Source: CAZFLY01 sp964519995 (GTDB lineage: Bacteria; Planctomycetota; Phycisphaerae; Sedimentisphaerales; Anaerobacaceae). Taken from it: a stretch of DNA of 64,000 nucleotides. This document shows positions 1 to 8,301 of this stretch, piece by piece; the stretch's first letter is position 1, and each line of letters opens with the position of its first letter. The translations under genes were made by a program, and so were the position numbers. The notes under the pieces are model-generated. The model had not been told where the DNA came from, ran no database searches, and saw nothing but the letters and a program-made list of their open reading frames with translations. The stretch spans positions 121,216 to 185,215 of the forward strand of contig CAZFLY010000001.1 of the NCBI GenBank assembly GCA_964519995.1. The letters run 5' to 3'.

Positions 1-507
1 TCGCCTTTCTTCCTCGATCCTGGCGGTGATATGCTCCATTCTGCGGTGCCGATTCCGCAGCAGACCATCTATCGCAGCTACAGTCTTTTTCGCTCCTTCC
101 TCATTGGCCAATCTCCGCAGCAACATCAGCTCCGCCTGAATCTGTCTCTGCACATCTCTTGCAAGTTGTACTCTGTTGTCAATTCTATCTTGCAGCCATG
201 AACGCTCTTCTTCACTGCTATCGTCGTCCAATTGATTCAGTTCATCTTCGATGCCTTCAAATTCTTTAATATTGGCAATTATTGTATTCGGATCAGCGAG
301 TATTTCTTCTACTTCTGCCTCAACATTTCTTCTTTCGACAGTTCTACGTGCCCGCCGAGCCGTGCCCTGTTCGTAGGCATTTTCAGCGTTCGGTTCGTTC
401 GGTCCTGTTATACGACCGGTAATTCGTTCAGTTGTTTGAGCTGAGGCGACAAGCAAACCGAGCGATGCGCTAATTAACACGCATATAACGATAGCCAAGC
501 TTTTCAT
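1..507 (-). CDS. Exported alpha-helical protein, 3' end cut by window edge
   Basis: Translating the minus strand from the ATG at 507 gives 169 open codons running off the window edge. The start follows a strong GGAGG seven bases upstream. The first 23 residues form a signal peptide (basic start MKSLAIV, hydrophobic core, small residues before the cut at SAQ). The rest is charged and rich in Glu, Arg, Gln and Leu, and looks like a continuous helix or coiled coil. I recognise no family, and the missing C-terminus limits what can be said. It lies 142 bp downstream of parB on the same strand, so it could share that transcript, but nothing links its function to parB. An exported protein in the envelope is the safest statement. 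Confidence 0.6.
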   Translation of the reverse strand, partial: MKSLAIVICVLISASLGLLVASAQTTERITGRITGPNEPNAENAYEQGTARRARRTVERRNVEAEVEEILADPNTIIANIKEFEGIEDELNQLDDDSSEEERSWLQDRIDNRVQLARDVQRQIQAELMLLRRLANEEGAKKTVAAIDGLLRNRHRRMEHITARIEEERR

Positions 508-649
508 GGCAGTACCTCCAAAAATAAGTCAGAACAAAAAATAGACGGATTCGACCGCTGACCGTTCAACATCATATACATATTATACACAACAAATGTT
601 ACGTTTAATCTTAACAAACTACTTAAATAATTCATCACAGATTAGCGAT

Positions 650-1591
650 TTACAGTTCTTCTGCGTATTTCAGTCCAAGCCTTTCTGTAATTGTATCAAA
701 TTCGTCCAGCGAATTGAATTCAATGACAATTTTGCCTTTTTGGCCATTCTTTCGAGTCTCTATGTTTACTCTTGTGCCGAGCTGTTTACTGAGCTTATCT
801 TCCAAATCAAGGATATGGGCAGGTTTTGTGCGAGAGGCTTTTATCGTCTGGCCGGTAGTTGTCAGGTATCTGCGAACCAGCCTTTCAACCTCTCGAACAC
901 TCAGCCGGCCTGCCATCGCTCTATTTGCCAGTTTTCGCCTCATTTCGTCAGTTGGCAGAGCAAGGATTGCTCTGGCATGGCCCATGGTTAGCTGTTCATT
1001 AGTGATCATCTGCTTGATTTCCGCCGGTAAATCAAGTATTCTCAAATAGTTAGCGATAACAGAGCGGTCCTCTCCAAGCCTTTCAGCCGCTTCGACTTGG
1101 GTTAGTGAAAACGTGCTTATATAAAGCTGATAGGCACGTGCACGTTCGAGAGGATTTAGTTGTGCCCGGTGAATATTTTCGATTAGGGCCCACTCGAATA
1201 ATTGCTCATCGGTTGCTTCGCGGACGAGTGCTGGTATCGTTACCAATCCGGTGAGCTTGGCAGCTCTGAACCTACGTTCACCAGCTATCAGCTCGTATCC
1301 AGTTCTGCTGCGGCGCACAACAATTGGCTGAATTACGCCATTTGCTTTTATAGATTCTGCCAAATCTGCCAGATCTTTCTCATTCCACACGGTGCGTGTC
1401 TGGTATGGATTTGGTGATACTGCATCAATAGATATATCTTGCAGAGAATCACGTAACTCCTTATCAGGCGGGAAGTTAGGTGAATCTAATTGGAAGTCAA
1501 GTTCAGATTTATCTTCAGATATATTAGATATTATAGGACTTATAAGAGACTCAAGCCCCCTGCCGAGATGCTTTGCTTTCTCCCTTTTCAT
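650..1591 (-). CDS. parB: ParB/Spo0J chromosome partitioning protein
   Basis: ParB loads on parS sites as a CTP-dependent clamp and organises the replication origin region for segregation. The 313-residue protein has the family order: an N-terminal ParB domain (from about residue 50, SIDAVSPNPYQTR), the CTP-binding GERRFRA motif at about 105-111, a helix-turn-helix (TQVEAAERLGEDRSVIANYL) and a C-terminal dimerisation region. The start is set by AGGAGG six bases upstream of the ATG. Two parS-like sites lie 150 and 700 bp upstream, which supports a chromosomal segregation role over a nuclease-type ParB-fold protein. The usual parA partner is not upstream: that space holds only repeats and parS sites. 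parA could be beyond the left edge or elsewhere in the genome. Confidence 0.93.
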   Translation of the reverse strand: MKREKAKHLGRGLESLISPIISNISEDKSELDFQLDSPNFPPDKELRDSLQDISIDAVSPNPYQTRTVWNEKDLADLAESIKANGVIQPIVVRRSRTGYELIAGERRFRAAKLTGLVTIPALVREATDEQLFEWALIENIHRAQLNPLERARAYQLYISTFSLTQVEAAERLGEDRSVIANYLRILDLPAEIKQMITNEQLTMGHARAILALPTDEMRRKLANRAMAGRLSVREVERLVRRYLTTTGQTIKASRTKPAHILDLEDKLSKQLGTRVNIETRKNGQKGKIVIEFNSLDEFDTITERLGLKYAEEL

Positions 1592-1741
1592 GATAAACCT
1601 CCTATGTTGTAAAGTTATCTGGACAAGAACGAACAGTGTATATTATTGGCAAAAAATGTGTTTTGACACAAATAGTATTTCGGAATTACAGTGAGAAATT
1701 CTGCAAAAAAGAAACCTGAAAAAACCGTTTTTTGAAAAGAA

Positions 1742-1757
1742 TGTTTCACGTGACACA
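1742..1757. promoter_or_regulatory. parS: parS-like centromere site 1
   Basis: The 16-mer TGTTTCACGTGACACA matches the parS palindrome TGTTTCACGTGAAACA at 15 of 16 positions (C for A at position 13). It lies 150 bp upstream of the parB start codon. parS sites bound by ParB commonly cluster near parB and the replication origin. Confidence 0.82.
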
Positions 1758-1775
1758 TTGTGAGATGTGAAAACT

Positions 1776-1976
1776 ATACCAATTGAGAATAATTAATGCG
1801 CTTATTCGTGTCATTTCGAGCGAGCCCAAAGAGCCTGCCCTGAGCGAAGTCGAAGGGCGAGTCGAGAAATCTATTTGAACAGATTTCTCCACTACGCCCC
1901 AGTGCTTTCTTGCGAAAGCAAGAACGGGGGCTTCGGTCGAAATGACATAAGCGCAAATTTTAATCACAATTGGTAT
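1776..1976. repeat. MITE-like palindromic repeat, copy 1
   Basis: About 200 bp with imperfect inverted ends (ATACCAATTG at the left, CAATTGGTAT at the right), then inner inverted blocks GTCATTTCGA and TCGAAATGAC. The interior carries several hairpin modules: CCCTGAGCGAAGTCGAAGGG, GAAATCT/AGATTTC, and CTTTCTTGCGAAAG. No transposase is encoded; the short ORFs inside it are by-products of the palindrome. Copies 2 and 5 share the same outer ends. Confidence 0.85.
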
Positions 1977-2298
1977 TATCAACCAGCTTCACGCCGGGCA
2001 AATACAAGCAAAAGAATTTTCAATGAAAGAGAAATAATTTTGCGGCAGTCATGCGTGTAATCAGAGCTGAAAGTGCGACAATATTTGTAGTAGGATTAGC
2101 TCTGATTCAATATACAAAGACAGAAAGAGTCAGAGAGATACATGGTAAAACAGGTTATGGAGTAGAAAATTTAGGAGTTTCGATGTTGATTACAAAGATT
2201 AACCGTAGGAATCAGTCTGCTGAAGATCGTCTTTCTGCGATACATTTGTGTAGAAAAGTAAAATGTAATAGTTAAATATGAACTTGTCGTGTCGTGGG

Positions 2299-2314
2299 TG
2301 TTTCACGTGGAACA
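2299..2314. promoter_or_regulatory. parS: parS-like centromere site 2
   Basis: TGTTTCACGTGGAACA; read on the other strand it is TGTTCCACGTGAAACA, an exact match to the Bacillus-type consensus TGTTNCACGTGAAACA. It is 557 bp from site 1, in the same gene-free interval upstream of parB. Two such 16-mers this close are very unlikely by chance. Confidence 0.87.
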
Positions 2315-2376
2315 GAGGTGTAGAAAAATTGAAGCTCTGACTGACATAGGCCTTAACCCGTTGAAATGTGGAGTCT

Positions 2377-2563
2377 CACGGGCACTCGTGCTACGTAGCA
2401 AGCTACTTTGCAGAGTATCATAGCCCGTGGCGCCTTCATCTACGGCGGAACCCGCCGAAGCACATCTGCCTTCGCTAAAGCTTCGGTAAATACCCTTCTC
2501 GCATTCATCGCCCGACGCCAAAGTCCGGCTATGGACGACGGCGTCCACGGGTAGAACCCGTGG
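2377..2563. repeat. Hairpin-rich non-coding block
   Basis: Contains an outer inverted pair CACGGGC (2377-2383) and GCCCGTG (2423-2429), a perfect hairpin CGGCGG-AAC-CCGCCG (2443-2457) and another, CCACGGGT-AGA-ACCCGTGG (2545-2563). An 81-codon reading frame crosses it on the minus strand but has low-complexity, repeat-derived translation and no ribosome binding site, so I treat the block as structured repeat DNA. It begins 63 bp after parS site 2. Confidence 0.55.
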
Positions 2564-2620
2564 CTTTCTGCGAAGGCGGTTAAAAGTATGCCTATGATTT
2601 CAGCTCTGGATCAGCCTATA

Positions 2621-2828
2621 CAAATTGAGGATAATTAATGCGATTATTCGTGTCATTTCGAGCGAGCCCAAAGAGCCTGCCCTGAGCGAAGTCGAAGGGC
2701 GTGTCGAGAAATCTATTTTAACAGATTTCTCCACTACAGGCCACTTTGTGGCCCTCTCGCCACCGCGTAGCTTTGGCGAAGCGGGGTCGGTCGAAATGAC
2801 ATAAGCGCAAATTTTAATCACAATTGGA
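2621..2828. repeat. MITE-like palindromic repeat, copy 2
   Basis: Same outer ends as copy 1 (CAAATTGAGGATAATTAATG at the left; CACAATTGGAAT at the right), the same GTCATTTCGA/TCGAAATGAC inner inverted pair, and the same left-hand hairpin modules. The right-hand interior differs: here a GGCCAC-TTT-GTGGCC hairpin replaces the CTTTCTTGCGAAAG module of copy 1. This shows modular exchange inside a conserved frame. Confidence 0.85.
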
Positions 2829-3198
2829 ATTATACATGATTAAGGATATCAATTGGCGGAGGCGAAAATGATAGAAATAAAAAATGTTGTTAAAATAAAC
2901 AATGTGTTAGTTGTATTTATACCATATATTTAAATGAATGGTGTTGTTTGTTATGGTTTCATTATTAGATCATAACTGATATAGCAAAGGTTCATTATCT
3001 GCGTCTATTATGGGATTGTTGTAAAAGCCAAAAAGTTTTGGTATTTGTGTCGAATATGTGTTAAAATACATAAACGATTCATACAAATGGGGCATTTCTG
3101 GCCGATACCTCATAGGAGGACATATAGACTGCTTTGTTTTGAATCTTCATGATTAAATCAAGCCTCGGTGTGAATAACATAGAAAGGGACGCAGACCG
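2829..3198. other. Gene-free, AT-rich leader before the CotH gene
   Basis: I see no credible ORF, RNA gene or repeat here. It is AT-rich and presumably carries the promoter and 5' leader of the gene at 3199, whose ribosome binding site (AAAGGGA) is about 11 bases before the ATG. Confidence 0.4.
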
Positions 3199-6100
3199 AT
3201 GAGAAAGTCCTTAGCATTCCTTGTTGTGCTCGTTTTTTGGGCAGAGCCGGCCTTTGTAAAGGATTATCCTCTCGGCGATCTCAATTTTGATCGCAGGGTT
3301 GATTTTGAAGATATACAGGTTTTAGCTCAACAATGGCTAAGCCCTCCAGAAAGCTCTGCTGACCTCAATAATGACGAAGAAGTTGGAATGATTGACTTTG
3401 CCCTGTTGGCAGAGGACTGGCACCAGTCGAACATCCCATTGGTCATCAACGAATTTATGACTTCCAACAACAGCACATATGCGGACCCGCAAGATGAATA
3501 TGATGACTGGATTGAAATCTATAATGCCGGCAGAGTAGCTATTGATGTTGGATGTATGCATTTGACTGATGATTTAGCTGAGCCGGCAAAATGGCAAATT
3601 CCCGATAATAATCCGTCCGTAACAACGATCCCTGCTGGCGGATATCTTGTGATTTGGGCTGATGGTGACACGCAGGATACAGGTTTACATACGAACTTTA
3701 ACCTTAACGCGGCAGGCGAAGAGCTTGGTCTTTTTAACACCGATGCCAATACTGTGATTGATAGCATCTCTTTTGGTCAACAAACTGTTGATATCTCTTA
3801 TGGCCGTTACCCCGATGCAAGTGGTAATCTGCGTTTCTTTGGTTACCCCACGCCTGGTGAAGAAAATAACGCTGGATACCTTGACATTGTAGCCGACACG
3901 AAATTCAGCCAGGATCGCGGATTTTACGATACGCCATTTTCTGTCACGATCACAACCGAAACTGAGGACGCTACAATATATTATACATTTGATGGCAGTG
4001 AACCGGGTGACATGTCAGGTCGATTACTGAACGGCTACGTTTATACTGAACAAATTCCAATTACGAAGACCACCTGCCTGCGGGCGATAGCTTTGAAGAC
4101 CGGCTGGAAACCCTCAAATGTTGACACCCATACGTACATATTCAATGCCAGTGATATTATTAAGACGATGCCGCTAATATCTCTTGTCGGCGATGAAGGT
4201 AAAACCTTCTATGAGCCTGATGGCATTATGGCCATCGTCGGCGGTCATTATAGCGGTGGAGTATGGCAGTCGGATGGCCCGGGCAGCTACAACAATCCTA
4301 TAAATCGAGGAAGAGCATACGAACGTCCTGTTTCCTTCGAAATCCTCGATTCACAGGCCGGCACTAACACGCAGATTGACTGTGGTATTCGGGTTGCAGG
4401 GAGTAATTATCATCGCCCAAGGTATACCCGGGGTGACAACTGGGATTACAACTATGACAAGTTCAGCTTTAAGCTTTTCTTCCGCAACACATATGGTGAT
4501 GACAAACTCGATTATCCGTTCTTTCCACTTGCTGACACCGACAGCTTCAAAGCCATCTCACTCCGAGGCGGGCATAACGATGTGCATAACCCCTTCATAA
4601 AAGATGAAATGCTCAGACGTCTGCACAAGGATATGGGAGGCGTCGCTGTGATCGGCACGGTAGCAAACTTGTTCCTCAACGGCCAACACAAGTCCTTTTA
4701 CAATCCATGTGAACGATTGGACCATGATTTTTTCAGGGACTATTACGACGTAGATACCGATTGGGATGTGATTACACAGCTAAAGGTCCGTAACGGCGAC
4801 AGCAAGGCGTGGAATGCCACGATTGATTTCTTCCGATACAATGACCTGTCAATTACTGCCAATTATGAACAGGCCGGCCAAATGATCGATATTGTGGATT
4901 TTATCGACTACCTCATCATACAGTTGTATTCTGCCAACTGGGACTGGCCAAACAACAACTGGACCGTTTCACGGGAACGTACGCCGCAGGGCAAGTTTCG
5001 CTTTCACTGCTGGGACATGGAAGGAACTATGGAAACCCAATACCTCAACAGTTTCGGTTTTGATGATTTCCCGAGCTGGAGCCCAGGAGGACTCAACGGC
5101 CTAGGGTCACCGCTCGCCCGGCTTTACAGATCGCTAAAAGCCAATTCCGAATTTCGAATTCTCTTTGCTGACCGAATTCAGAAACACTTCTTCTACGACG
5201 GAGCATTGACACCTGCCAATATTGAAAGACGGTTCACCGAACTAAGGCAGCAAATGTCCCAGGTGCTGCCTGGGATGAATACCTCAATTCTCACCAGTTG
5301 GATTCCCAACCGGCATCAGATAATGCTGGACAAGTTCACCGTCGAGGGTCTCTTCCCCAGCCAGGGACCGGCTCTCCTGGTAAACGGCTCTCTGCAACAC
5401 GGTGGACAGATTTCCTTGACCGACCAAATCTCTATGGCCGTTCTTGATGTTATATCGTATATAGACTTTGAATTGGTTGCTGAAGGCGCCCCGGTACGTG
5501 TCCGTGTACCGGTTGATAATTCGCTCGGGTTTACCTGGACAAGCATAGCATTCGTGCCCGATTCGAGCTGGACCGACGGCTCCACAGGAACAGGCGTTGG
5601 TTATGAAAGGGGAAGTGGATATGGGGCATGGATTGGCACAGACGTGTCTAGTCAAATGTATGGCAGAAGCACTTCTGTTTTTACCAGAACCGAGTTTAAT
5701 TATGACGGAGGTCAGGGCTTTGATAAGTTAGAGCTTCAAATGAGATATGATGATGGCTTTATCGCCTATCTGAACGGCACGGAAGTTTATCGAAGCAGTA
5801 ACGTTTACAATGACACGCCGGGTTTCGCCTCGGCAGGTAATCACGAAGCAGGCAGTGAATATGAAAAATTTGATATCACCGGTTTTAAGCATCTATTGAT
5901 AGTCGGCACAAACGTCCTAGCCTTTCACGGTGTCAACACTTCAAATACCAGTTCTGATATGCTGGTAATGCCAAGGCTCGTAGGCCAGTTTGTTGACATC
6001 ACTCACAGTTCAGCGCCTATTTGGTATACTACAGACGGCTCCGATCCAAGGCTCCAAGGTGGCAGTCTTAATCCAACTGCTATTGAGTACACATATCCTT

Positions 6101-7686
6101 TCACACTTTCCGAAAGCAGATATGTCAAGGCAAGAACACTAGACAATGGCCAGTGGAGCGCCTTAAACGAGGCCATCTTTGCCATAGGCCCTGTCGCAGA
6201 GAATCTGCGTATCACCGAAATCATGTACAATCCGGGCGACTACAATGAGCCAAACGATCCTAATACTGAGTACATAGAACTAACCAACATCGGCTCAGAA
6301 ACCATAAACCTCAACCTCGTCAAATTCACCAACGGTGTAGACTTTACCTTCAGCGATATGGAACTTGCTCCAGGTGGATTTGTTCTGATAGTAAAAGATG
6401 AATCCGCCTTCTTAGGCAAATATCCTTCATTCTCAGGTCTCATCGCAGGCCAATACACAGGCTCACTCAACAATGCCGGAGAAAGAATAGAATTGCAGGA
6501 TGCCATTGGCCAGTCTATTCATAACTTCCGATACAGAGACAACTGGTACGATATCACCGATGGTCTTGGCTTCTCACTTACCATAAAAGACCCTGTAAAT
6601 ACAGACCCCGATGTCTATGGTGATAAGGCCGACTGGAGGCCCAGCGCCACAATCGACGGCTCACCGGGTTATGATGACAGCGATGAGGTGCCGGCCCTCG
6701 GCTCTGTCGTAATAAATGAGATACTCACGCATTCCCACCTGGGAGAGCCTGACTGGATAGAGCTGCACAATACTACAGATCACACCATAAATATTGGCGG
6801 CTGGTTCTTAAGTGATGATGACAGCGATTTTACCAAGTACGAGATAGCATCAGGTACAGCGATACCTGCAAATGGCTACATAGTCTTTTATGAGGACATT
6901 CACTTTGGCAACTTGGCCAATTCCGGCTGTCATGTGCAGTTTGCGTTGAGTGAGAACGGCGAGACCTTGTATCTACACTCAGGCCGAGATGGACAGTTGA
7001 CAGGATATAGTGAGCAGGAAAACTTCGGAGCTTCGGAAACGGCTGTAGCGTTTGGTAGGTATCAAAAGAGTACCGGTTCATATAACTTTGTGGCTATGAG
7101 CGAGAATACTGCTGGTTATGCCAATGCGTATCCGTTGGTAGGGCCTGTTGTGATTAATGAGATAATGTACCATCCGGACATTGAGGGTGATGCTGAGTAT
7201 GTGGAGTTGCTCAACATAACGGGTGATTCTGTTTTGTTGTATGATTCCATCACTGGTGAGCCTTGGCGGTTTACGGATGATCCTGATGATCCCGGGATAG
7301 AGTATTTATTCCCATCGGATGAGCCGGTTACGGTTGGGCCGGGCGAGTATATCTTGTTGGTCAAGGATATTGAGATATATAGAGCGAGGTTTGGCGAGCC
7401 TTTGTGTGAATTGGTATTTGAGTGGGGTTCGGGCAAGTTATCTAATGGCGGCGAGAAGATTCAGTTAAGTAAGCCTGGAGATATAGATGGCCAGAGCGTA
7501 CGTCAGTGGATACGAGTGGATAGGGTGGTATATAGCGATGGTTCTCATCCTGTGGGCGAGGATCCTTGGCCGATGGAAGCTGATGGAGGCGGTTTATCGT
7601 TATCACGGATGGTGCCCTTTGATTATGGCAACGACGTTGTTAATTGGCAGGCCGCTGAACCATCACCTGGCCAAGCAAATCCATAG
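3199..7686 (+). CDS. Giant secreted CotH-kinase / lamin-tail / dockerin-like protein
   Basis: A 1495-residue exported protein. Domains in order: signal peptide (1-20); a dockerin-like pair of Ca-binding loops (about 24-75, GDLNFDRRVDFEDIQVLAQQ and a second ADLNNDEEVGMIDFALLAED); a lamin-tail domain (about 78-205, VINEFMTSNN, DDWIEIYNAG); a chitobiase-type C-terminal Ig-like domain (about 233-315, ATIYYTFDGSEPG); a CotH-like region (about 325-690); another chitobiase-like segment (IWYTTDGSDP, near 940); and three more lamin-tail domains starting with RITEIMYNPG, VVINEILTHS and VVINEIMYHP. Multi-lamin-tail CotH proteins are typical of Planctomycetota and related groups. CotH proteins can be protein kinases at the cell surface, but activity here is untested. 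The dockerin sits at the N-terminus, whereas most are C-terminal. It stands alone, with no evident operon partner. Confidence 0.85.
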   Translation: MRKSLAFLVVLVFWAEPAFVKDYPLGDLNFDRRVDFEDIQVLAQQWLSPPESSADLNNDEEVGMIDFALLAEDWHQSNIPLVINEFMTSNNSTYADPQDEYDDWIEIYNAGRVAIDVGCMHLTDDLAEPAKWQIPDNNPSVTTIPAGGYLVIWADGDTQDTGLHTNFNLNAAGEELGLFNTDANTVIDSISFGQQTVDISYGRYPDASGNLRFFGYPTPGEENNAGYLDIVADTKFSQDRGFYDTPFSVTITTETEDATIYYTFDGSEPGDMSGRLLNGYVYTEQIPITKTTCLRAIALKTGWKPSNVDTHTYIFNASDIIKTMPLISLVGDEGKTFYEPDGIMAIVGGHYSGGVWQSDGPGSYNNPINRGRAYERPVSFEILDSQAGTNTQIDCGIRVAGSNYHRPRYTRGDNWDYNYDKFSFKLFFRNTYGDDKLDYPFFPLADTDSFKAISLRGGHNDVHNPFIKDEMLRRLHKDMGGVAVIGTVANLFLNGQHKSFYNPCERLDHDFFRDYYDVDTDWDVITQLKVRNGDSKAWNATIDFFRYNDLSITANYEQAGQMIDIVDFIDYLIIQLYSANWDWPNNNWTVSRERTPQGKFRFHCWDMEGTMETQYLNSFGFDDFPSWSPGGLNGLGSPLARLYRSLKANSEFRILFADRIQKHFFYDGALTPANIERRFTELRQQMSQVLPGMNTSILTSWIPNRHQIMLDKFTVEGLFPSQGPALLVNGSLQHGGQISLTDQISMAVLDVISYIDFELVAEGAPVRVRVPVDNSLGFTWTSIAFVPDSSWTDGSTGTGVGYERGSGYGAWIGTDVSSQMYGRSTSVFTRTEFNYDGGQGFDKLELQMRYDDGFIAYLNGTEVYRSSNVYNDTPGFASAGNHEAGSEYEKFDITGFKHLLIVGTNVLAFHGVNTSNTSSDMLVMPRLVGQFVDITHSSAPIWYTTDGSDPRLQGGSLNPTAIEYTYPFTLSESRYVKARTLDNGQWSALNEAIFAIGPVAENLRITEIMYNPGDYNEPNDPNTEYIELTNIGSETINLNLVKFTNGVDFTFSDMELAPGGFVLIVKDESAFLGKYPSFSGLIAGQYTGSLNNAGERIELQDAIGQSIHNFRYRDNWYDITDGLGFSLTIKDPVNTDPDVYGDKADWRPSATIDGSPGYDDSDEVPALGSVVINEILTHSHLGEPDWIELHNTTDHTINIGGWFLSDDDSDFTKYEIASGTAIPANGYIVFYEDIHFGNLANSGCHVQFALSENGETLYLHSGRDGQLTGYSEQENFGASETAVAFGRYQKSTGSYNFVAMSENTAGYANAYPLVGPVVINEIMYHPDIEGDAEYVELLNITGDSVLLYDSITGEPWRFTDDPDDPGIEYLFPSDEPVTVGPGEYILLVKDIEIYRARFGEPLCELVFEWGSGKLSNGGEKIQLSKPGDIDGQSVRQWIRVDRVVYSDGSHPVGEDPWPMEADGGGLSLSRMVPFDYGNDVVNWQAAEPSPGQANP

Positions 7687-7724
7687 AGCTCGGAACTCGC
7701 GTTTGTATTGGTCAGTTTAATGGC

Positions 7725-8264
7725 TCAGCCGTTTGATTCGCGACGCTTTTGTTGGGTTGTTGTGATTTGTGCAAAGCATCCGAATGAAATGAGTATTAAT
7801 CCGGCTCCTGCCAAAAAAAGCACTATTCGCCGGTGGGGTTGACCACATCGAATAAGCCAGTCAGGGATTGCTGAATCTTTATGCCCGCTGCCCCGACTTG
7901 CGTCGGGAGACGCAGGGGCCAGTAGTTGATTTGACTGCTCTGTTAGGGCTTTTCTGGCAGCAGCCAACTCTTTTACTCTTGCCCTTGGATAAATGGCGTT
8001 AGTGTCTTCCGGCTCTGTGCCTATCGCTGCAGGCGCAATACGTTTGAAGAGATTGGGGTCATTCTCCCACAGCTTCAGCAGTGCATCATATTCCGTGTTC
8101 AATGATTCAAGCTTATCCAGGCACTGTTGTTTATCTCGGAGTAGTTGTTTATTCTGGTAGTATTGAATCAAATCATCCCAGAGCACCGAAGCTGTCAATG
8201 ACGCACCGCCGATGCTGAAAAAGATGATGAATAAAACGATCCGGCTTATATTCTGGCTCCGCAT
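7725..8264 (-). CDS. FtsB/DivIC-like bitopic protein with an extra C-terminal membrane segment
   Basis: The 179 residues comprise a membrane helix (about 8-30), a coiled coil (about 33-68) and then WENDPNLFKRIAPAAIG, which resembles the DPxYIExIAREELG end of FtsB/DivIC septum proteins. A second hydrophobic helix (about 145-166) is not part of that family. It lies 37 bp downstream of the enolase gene on the same strand; eno followed by a divisome gene of this type is a known bacterial arrangement, which supports the call. The linker before the second helix is encoded by a 39-bp palindromic repeat (7884-7922) shared with pssA. The assignment to FtsB/DivIC is an inference from topology, motif and neighbourhood; a generic membrane-anchored coiled-coil protein is the alternative. 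Confidence 0.5.
   Translation of the reverse strand: MRSQNISRIVLFIIFFSIGGASLTASVLWDDLIQYYQNKQLLRDKQQCLDKLESLNTEYDALLKLWENDPNLFKRIAPAAIGTEPEDTNAIYPRARVKELAAARKALTEQSNQLLAPASPDASRGSGHKDSAIPDWLIRCGQPHRRIVLFLAGAGLILISFGCFAQITTTQQKRRESNG
7884..7922. repeat. 39-bp intragenic palindrome, copy A
   Basis: A 39-base stretch identical to 12944-12982. It forms a bulged hairpin: outer arms GCCCC/GGGGC, inner arms TGCGTC/GACGCA around GGGA. It lies inside the FtsB-like gene and is read there as LAPASPDASRGSG. Its length is a multiple of three, so it leaves the frame open. Confidence 0.9.
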
Positions 8265-8301
8265 GGTTTCCAGCGCAGAACCGCATTTTCAATTGGCTTT
8301 T

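Noticed and set aside
1746..1982. Overlapping minus-strand ORFs of 60-78 codons
   Set aside because: They are translations of MITE copy 1; similar frames recur in copies 2 and 5 and reflect the repeat, not proteins.
2051..2275. 74-codon plus-strand ORF
   Set aside because: No ribosome binding site and no recognisable sequence; lies between repeats and parS sites.
2303..2548. 81-codon minus-strand ORF
   Set aside because: Crosses the hairpin block and parS site 2; low-complexity translation and no ribosome binding site.
1592..3198. Replication origin
   Set aside because: parS sites are present, but I found no cluster of TTATNCACA boxes or AT-rich 13-mers and no dnaA; kept only as an inference within the parB finding.
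4968..4983. Third parS-like site inside the CotH gene (TTTCACGGGAAC)
   Set aside because: Only a partial match lacking the CACGTG core; chance similarity.
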